Assembly (NCBI GenBank): GCA_900772695.1
Contig: CAAGRO010000034.1
Location: forward strand, 1 to 6,847
Length of the DNA stretch: 6,847 nt
DNA from: an uncultured Oribacterium sp.
GTDB taxonomy: Bacteria > Bacillota > Clostridia > Lachnospirales > Lachnospiraceae
Direction: 5' to 3'
Part shown: one piece after another, positions 6,137 to 6,847 of the stretch
How the letters are laid out: the number at the start of each line of letters is the position of its first letter
Numbering within the stretch: the first letter of the stretch is position 1
Position numbers and translations under genes: made by a program
The notes under the pieces: generated by a model
What the model was told of the DNA's origin: nothing
What the model saw: the letters and a program-made list of their open reading frames with translations, nothing else
Databases searched by the model: none

Positions 6137-6168
6137 GCTTCCGTTGCCGGTCCTCCGGCCTCCCTCTC
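6137..6168 (-). repeat. Right terminal inverted repeat
   Basis: Mirror copy of 5790-5821 (30 of 32 bases). On the + strand it starts GCTTCCGTTGCCGG and ends CTCCCTCTC. Similarity stops abruptly on both sides, which fits a defined element boundary. Confidence 0.85.
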
Positions 6169-6335
6169 TGGAGAAATATACCCCAGTCATCATCACGAAA
6201 AAGGAGAGAATTGATACAGCATCCAGGTTCTGGTCGGTTTCAGGTAGCTGAACGGTCACGCTTCTGCAAGTAAAATTAGTAAAAAAAGCGGAAAGGGTTC
6301 GAATTACGAGCGGGGGTTATGGTAGTATAGGGGCC
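6169..6335 (+). other. Non-coding spacer upstream of the last gene
   Basis: No credible gene. The A-rich part at 6271-6287 includes TAAAAT (6271-6276), a possible -10 with only a poor -35 (CTGAAC, 6248-6253). A better promoter-like sequence lies at 6320-6328. No terminator or known RNA is visible. Confidence 0.5.
6320..6328 (+). promoter_or_regulatory. Extended -10-like promoter close to the start codon
   Basis: TGGTAGTAT combines a TGn extension with TAGTAT (4 of 6 to TATAAT). The only -35-like match is TTCGAA (6298-6303) at a long 19-nt spacing. Transcription would begin around 6335-6336, at the ATG itself, which would give a leaderless or near-leaderless mRNA. Confidence 0.35.
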
Positions 6336-6847
6336 ATGAATGTAATAGATGAAATTAAAAAGGAATTTGAGATTCCGGGGGCGTTTGAGAGCTGGGCGGC
6401 TTACCGGGAAGAGGTCACGGATTTGATCCTGGACAGTGCATCGCAGCTAGATTTGAGGCAAGAGGATCCGCTGCAGACCTCGATTCAGGAAGTGGCGCGT
6501 TCGCGGCGGGCAATGCTTGCATCGGGCACGAAGGCGACAGGTTCCATCGCACTGTTCGGGATCGGACCCGCGAATGATATCGACCTTCGGCGTTTGAGTG
6601 AGCGTTTCGGGCGGATCACGCTGATCGATCTGGATCGTGAGAGCATGGAGAGAGGGCTCGTGCGTTATGGGCTGCAGCATTGTCCCAAGGTGGAGCTGTG
6701 GGAAGTTTCACTTTCCGGGGTGACGATGGAGGATGTGGCGACGTTTTTTGAGTCGCTGTATGATGCTGTCGTGCGAAGCGGACGGGCGCTTACGGAGGCG
6801 GCGTTTATGGAGAGGTCGCTTGCGGCGCTGGAGCAGATCCGGCGAAA
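6336..6847 (+). CDS. Unrecognised protein with SAM-methyltransferase-like motif (3' end outside window)
   Basis: Reading frame open from the ATG at 6336 to the window edge (170 codons plus two bases), so the C-terminus is missing. I do not recognise the gene. Residues 71-84 (IALFGIGPANDIDL) and the next strand 94-100 (ITLIDLD) form a glycine-rich loop followed by a strand ending in acidic residues. This is the layout of motif I and post-I in class I SAM-dependent methyltransferases, and also of other Rossmann nucleotide-binding proteins. About 70 mostly helical, charged residues precede it. No signal peptide or membrane segment is seen. The start is the only ATG/GTG/TTG in frame after the stop at 6249, but its ribosome site is poor: AGGGG lies just 2 nt upstream. 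It lies beyond a terminator and a repeat element, so it is a separate transcription unit unrelated to the nag genes. Coding is likely; function is tentative. Confidence 0.75.
   Translation, partial: MNVIDEIKKEFEIPGAFESWAAYREEVTDLILDSASQLDLRQEDPLQTSIQEVARSRRAMLASGTKATGSIALFGIGPANDIDLRRLSERFGRITLIDLDRESMERGLVRYGLQHCPKVELWEVSLSGVTMEDVATFFESLYDAVVRSGRALTEAAFMERSLAALEQIRR

Larger units (their letters stand above)
5790..6168. repeat. About 380-bp compound palindromic element (MITE/BIME-like)
   Basis: This gene-free stretch is built of nested repeats. The ends (5790-5821 and 6137-6168) are inverted repeats matching at 30 of 32 positions. Inside lie a 34-bp direct repeat on the left, four copies of a 21-bp motif in mirror order (two forward at 5801 and 5873, two reverse at 6067 and 6137), and a central nested hairpin (5920-6042). 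AGTACT occurs four times (5824, 5896, 5938, 6019). Open frames across it are short, lack ribosome binding sites and merely translate the repeats. Terminal inverted repeats without a transposase suggest a non-autonomous mobile element; the paired motif layout also resembles bacterial interspersed mosaic elements. I see no target-site duplication. It begins directly at the end of the terminator T-run. Confidence 0.65.

Noticed and set aside
5790..6168. CRISPR array
   Set aside because: The repeats differ in type and orientation, there are only two direct copies of the 34-bp unit, and no regular spacer series exists.
5780..6176. Target-site duplication flanking the repeat element
   Set aside because: The T-run at the left edge has no counterpart after 6168, and no matching short direct repeat was seen on the two sides.
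6026..6259. 77-codon - strand frame across the right half of the repeat element
   Set aside because: It has no credible start signal, and its sequence is dictated by the inverted repeats shared with the left side.

Overview
The window looks like a chromosomal segment of a fermentative Gram-positive bacterium (Bacillota), most likely class Clostridia and perhaps Lachnospiraceae. The signs are purine-rich Shine-Dalgarno sites before every gene of the cluster, a short Gram-positive type NagB, an enzyme I carrying a GSTNSH active-site loop, and a fairly GC-rich coding style. The taxonomic placement is inference from protein style; no rRNA or marker gene is present.

Positions 31-5661 hold five genes, all on the + strand, that together form an almost complete route for taking up and breaking down N-acetylglucosamine (GlcNAc): ptsI (PTS enzyme I), nagB (glucosamine-6-P deaminase), nagA (GlcNAc-6-P deacetylase), a stand-alone EIIA of the glucose/GlcNAc family, and a NagE-like EIICB permease. 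Phosphate would pass from PEP to EI, then HPr (not in this window), EIIA and the EIIB cysteine, and so to the sugar entering through EIIC. NagA then removes acetate, and NagB converts glucosamine-6-P to fructose-6-P plus ammonia. The first four genes are packed with gaps of 13, 26 and 3 nt, as in one operon. The permease follows a 174-nt gap that contains a GntR/NagR-like palindrome and several small hairpins, and its codon use differs from its neighbours, so it may be separately controlled and strongly expressed.

Positions 5662-5789 are the 3' end of the cluster: two successive strong hairpins, the second with a T-run (Rho-independent terminator). Positions 5790-6168 hold no credible gene. 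They form a compact compound palindrome of about 380 bp: near-perfect 32-bp terminal inverted repeats, a 34-bp direct repeat, four mirror-arranged copies of a 21-bp GC-rich motif, and a nested central hairpin. It resembles a MITE- or BIME-like dispersed repeat and is the most unusual part of the window.

Positions 6169-6335 are a non-coding spacer ending in an extended -10-like promoter very close to the next start codon. From 6336 to the window edge runs the first 170 codons of an unrecognised protein with a nucleotide-binding Rossmann motif reminiscent of class I SAM-dependent methyltransferases.
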